A stretch of DNA of 5,700 nucleotides from an uncultured Clostridium sp. (GTDB lineage Bacteria > Bacillota > Clostridia > Lachnospirales > Lachnospiraceae), in the NCBI GenBank assembly GCA_900552885.1, contig USBM01000150.1, positions 1 through 5,700 on the forward strand, written 5' to 3'. The notes below the pieces were generated by a model, which saw only the letters and a program-made list of their open reading frames with translations, made no database searches and was not told the DNA's origin. The position numbers were made by a program, and so were the translations under genes. This document shows, one piece after another, positions 5,525 to 5,700 of the stretch. Within the stretch, counting starts at the first letter, position 1, and the number at the start of each line of letters is the position of its first letter.

Positions 5525-5700
5525 TCTATAACAATAATATTTTTTTGAATTTTCAATAGTCTCTCCCAAAAATATCTGTCAATTTCATTTAATTTTTCCA
5601 CATTATTCGACATTTAATTTGTCAATTCTTTTGTCAGAATAGTTTTTTTTCAGCATTTTGCACGGAACATACTTTTTATTTTCCACACTATCTTCAGCTT
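5525..5700. other. Upstream AT-rich region; possible tail of an upstream gene
   Basis: Apart from the promoter candidates this is AT-rich DNA without a complete gene. Two minus-strand frames are open from the window edge: one ends TGA at 5650 (last residues SMFRAKC) and one ends TAA at 5603 (last residues RIDKLNVE). Either could be the C-terminus of a gene beyond 5700, and sequence alone does not decide. A second TTGACA (5582-5577) lacks a convincing -10. Confidence 0.25.
5605..5631 (-). promoter_or_regulatory. hpf: Possible sigma-H promoter upstream of hpf
   Basis: On the minus strand, AAAGAATT (5631-5624), 12 nt, then GTCGAAT (5611-5605). The Bacillus sigma-H consensus, as I recall it, is RnAGGAwWW, 11-12 nt, RnnGAAT; one core position differs. 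Bacillus hpf (yvyD) is known to be under sigma-H and sigma-B control, which makes the match meaningful. A TTGACA hexamer overlaps the same place but has no good -10. AT-rich DNA yields chance matches. Confidence 0.35.

Noticed and set aside
1..5700. CRISPR array, tRNA or rRNA genes
   Set aside because: No spaced direct repeats of the CRISPR type and no tRNA-like or rRNA-like segments were noticed. The only tandem repeats are inside the hydrolase gene and have no spacers.

Overview
The window looks like part of a low-GC Gram-positive chromosome, most likely a Clostridia member of the Lachnospiraceae type. The grounds are AT-rich intergenic DNA, strong AGGAGG-type ribosome binding sites, consensus sigma-A promoters with extended -10 boxes, and a long-form hibernation factor. 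The family assignment is inference. Every convincing protein gene lies on the minus strand, so the window reads functionally from right to left.

Right part (4531-5700): the hpf unit. A sigma-A promoter, with a possible sigma-H promoter upstream of it, drives a leader of about 110 nt. The leader holds an unannotated 18-codon upstream ORF. After it come hpf (long ribosome hibernation promoting factor, starting at the ATG at 5381 rather than the upstream TTG) and a small gene of unknown function. The unit ends at a clear intrinsic terminator at 4531-4574.

Middle (746-4480): a tight three-gene run. aroD encodes type I 3-dehydroquinate dehydratase with all its usual catalytic residues. After 32 nt comes a 527-residue membrane-anchored alpha/beta hydrolase, built from a charged 27-residue tandem repeat, one transmembrane helix and a hydrolase domain whose nucleophile elbow reads G-V-D-M-G where serine is expected. 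After 2 nt comes a dGTPase-like HD-domain phosphohydrolase. Spacing suggests one transcript from a promoter near 4445-4473. The three products share no obvious pathway.

Left part (1-745): no complete protein gene. At the edge is the beginning of an IS5/IS1182-like transposase frame, read leftward from a strong promoter at 142-170 and starting at TTG. Between it and the HD gene, about 327-744 holds a nested set of long complementary segments (perfect helices of 10, 11, 8, 11, 9 and 11 bp in colinear order) forming a long branched rod. A tandem G-A mismatch, G-U pairs and A-rich internal loops favour the plus strand. I recognise no known RNA family in it. This probable large structured RNA, convergent with the HD gene and divergent from the transposase, is the most interesting object in the window.
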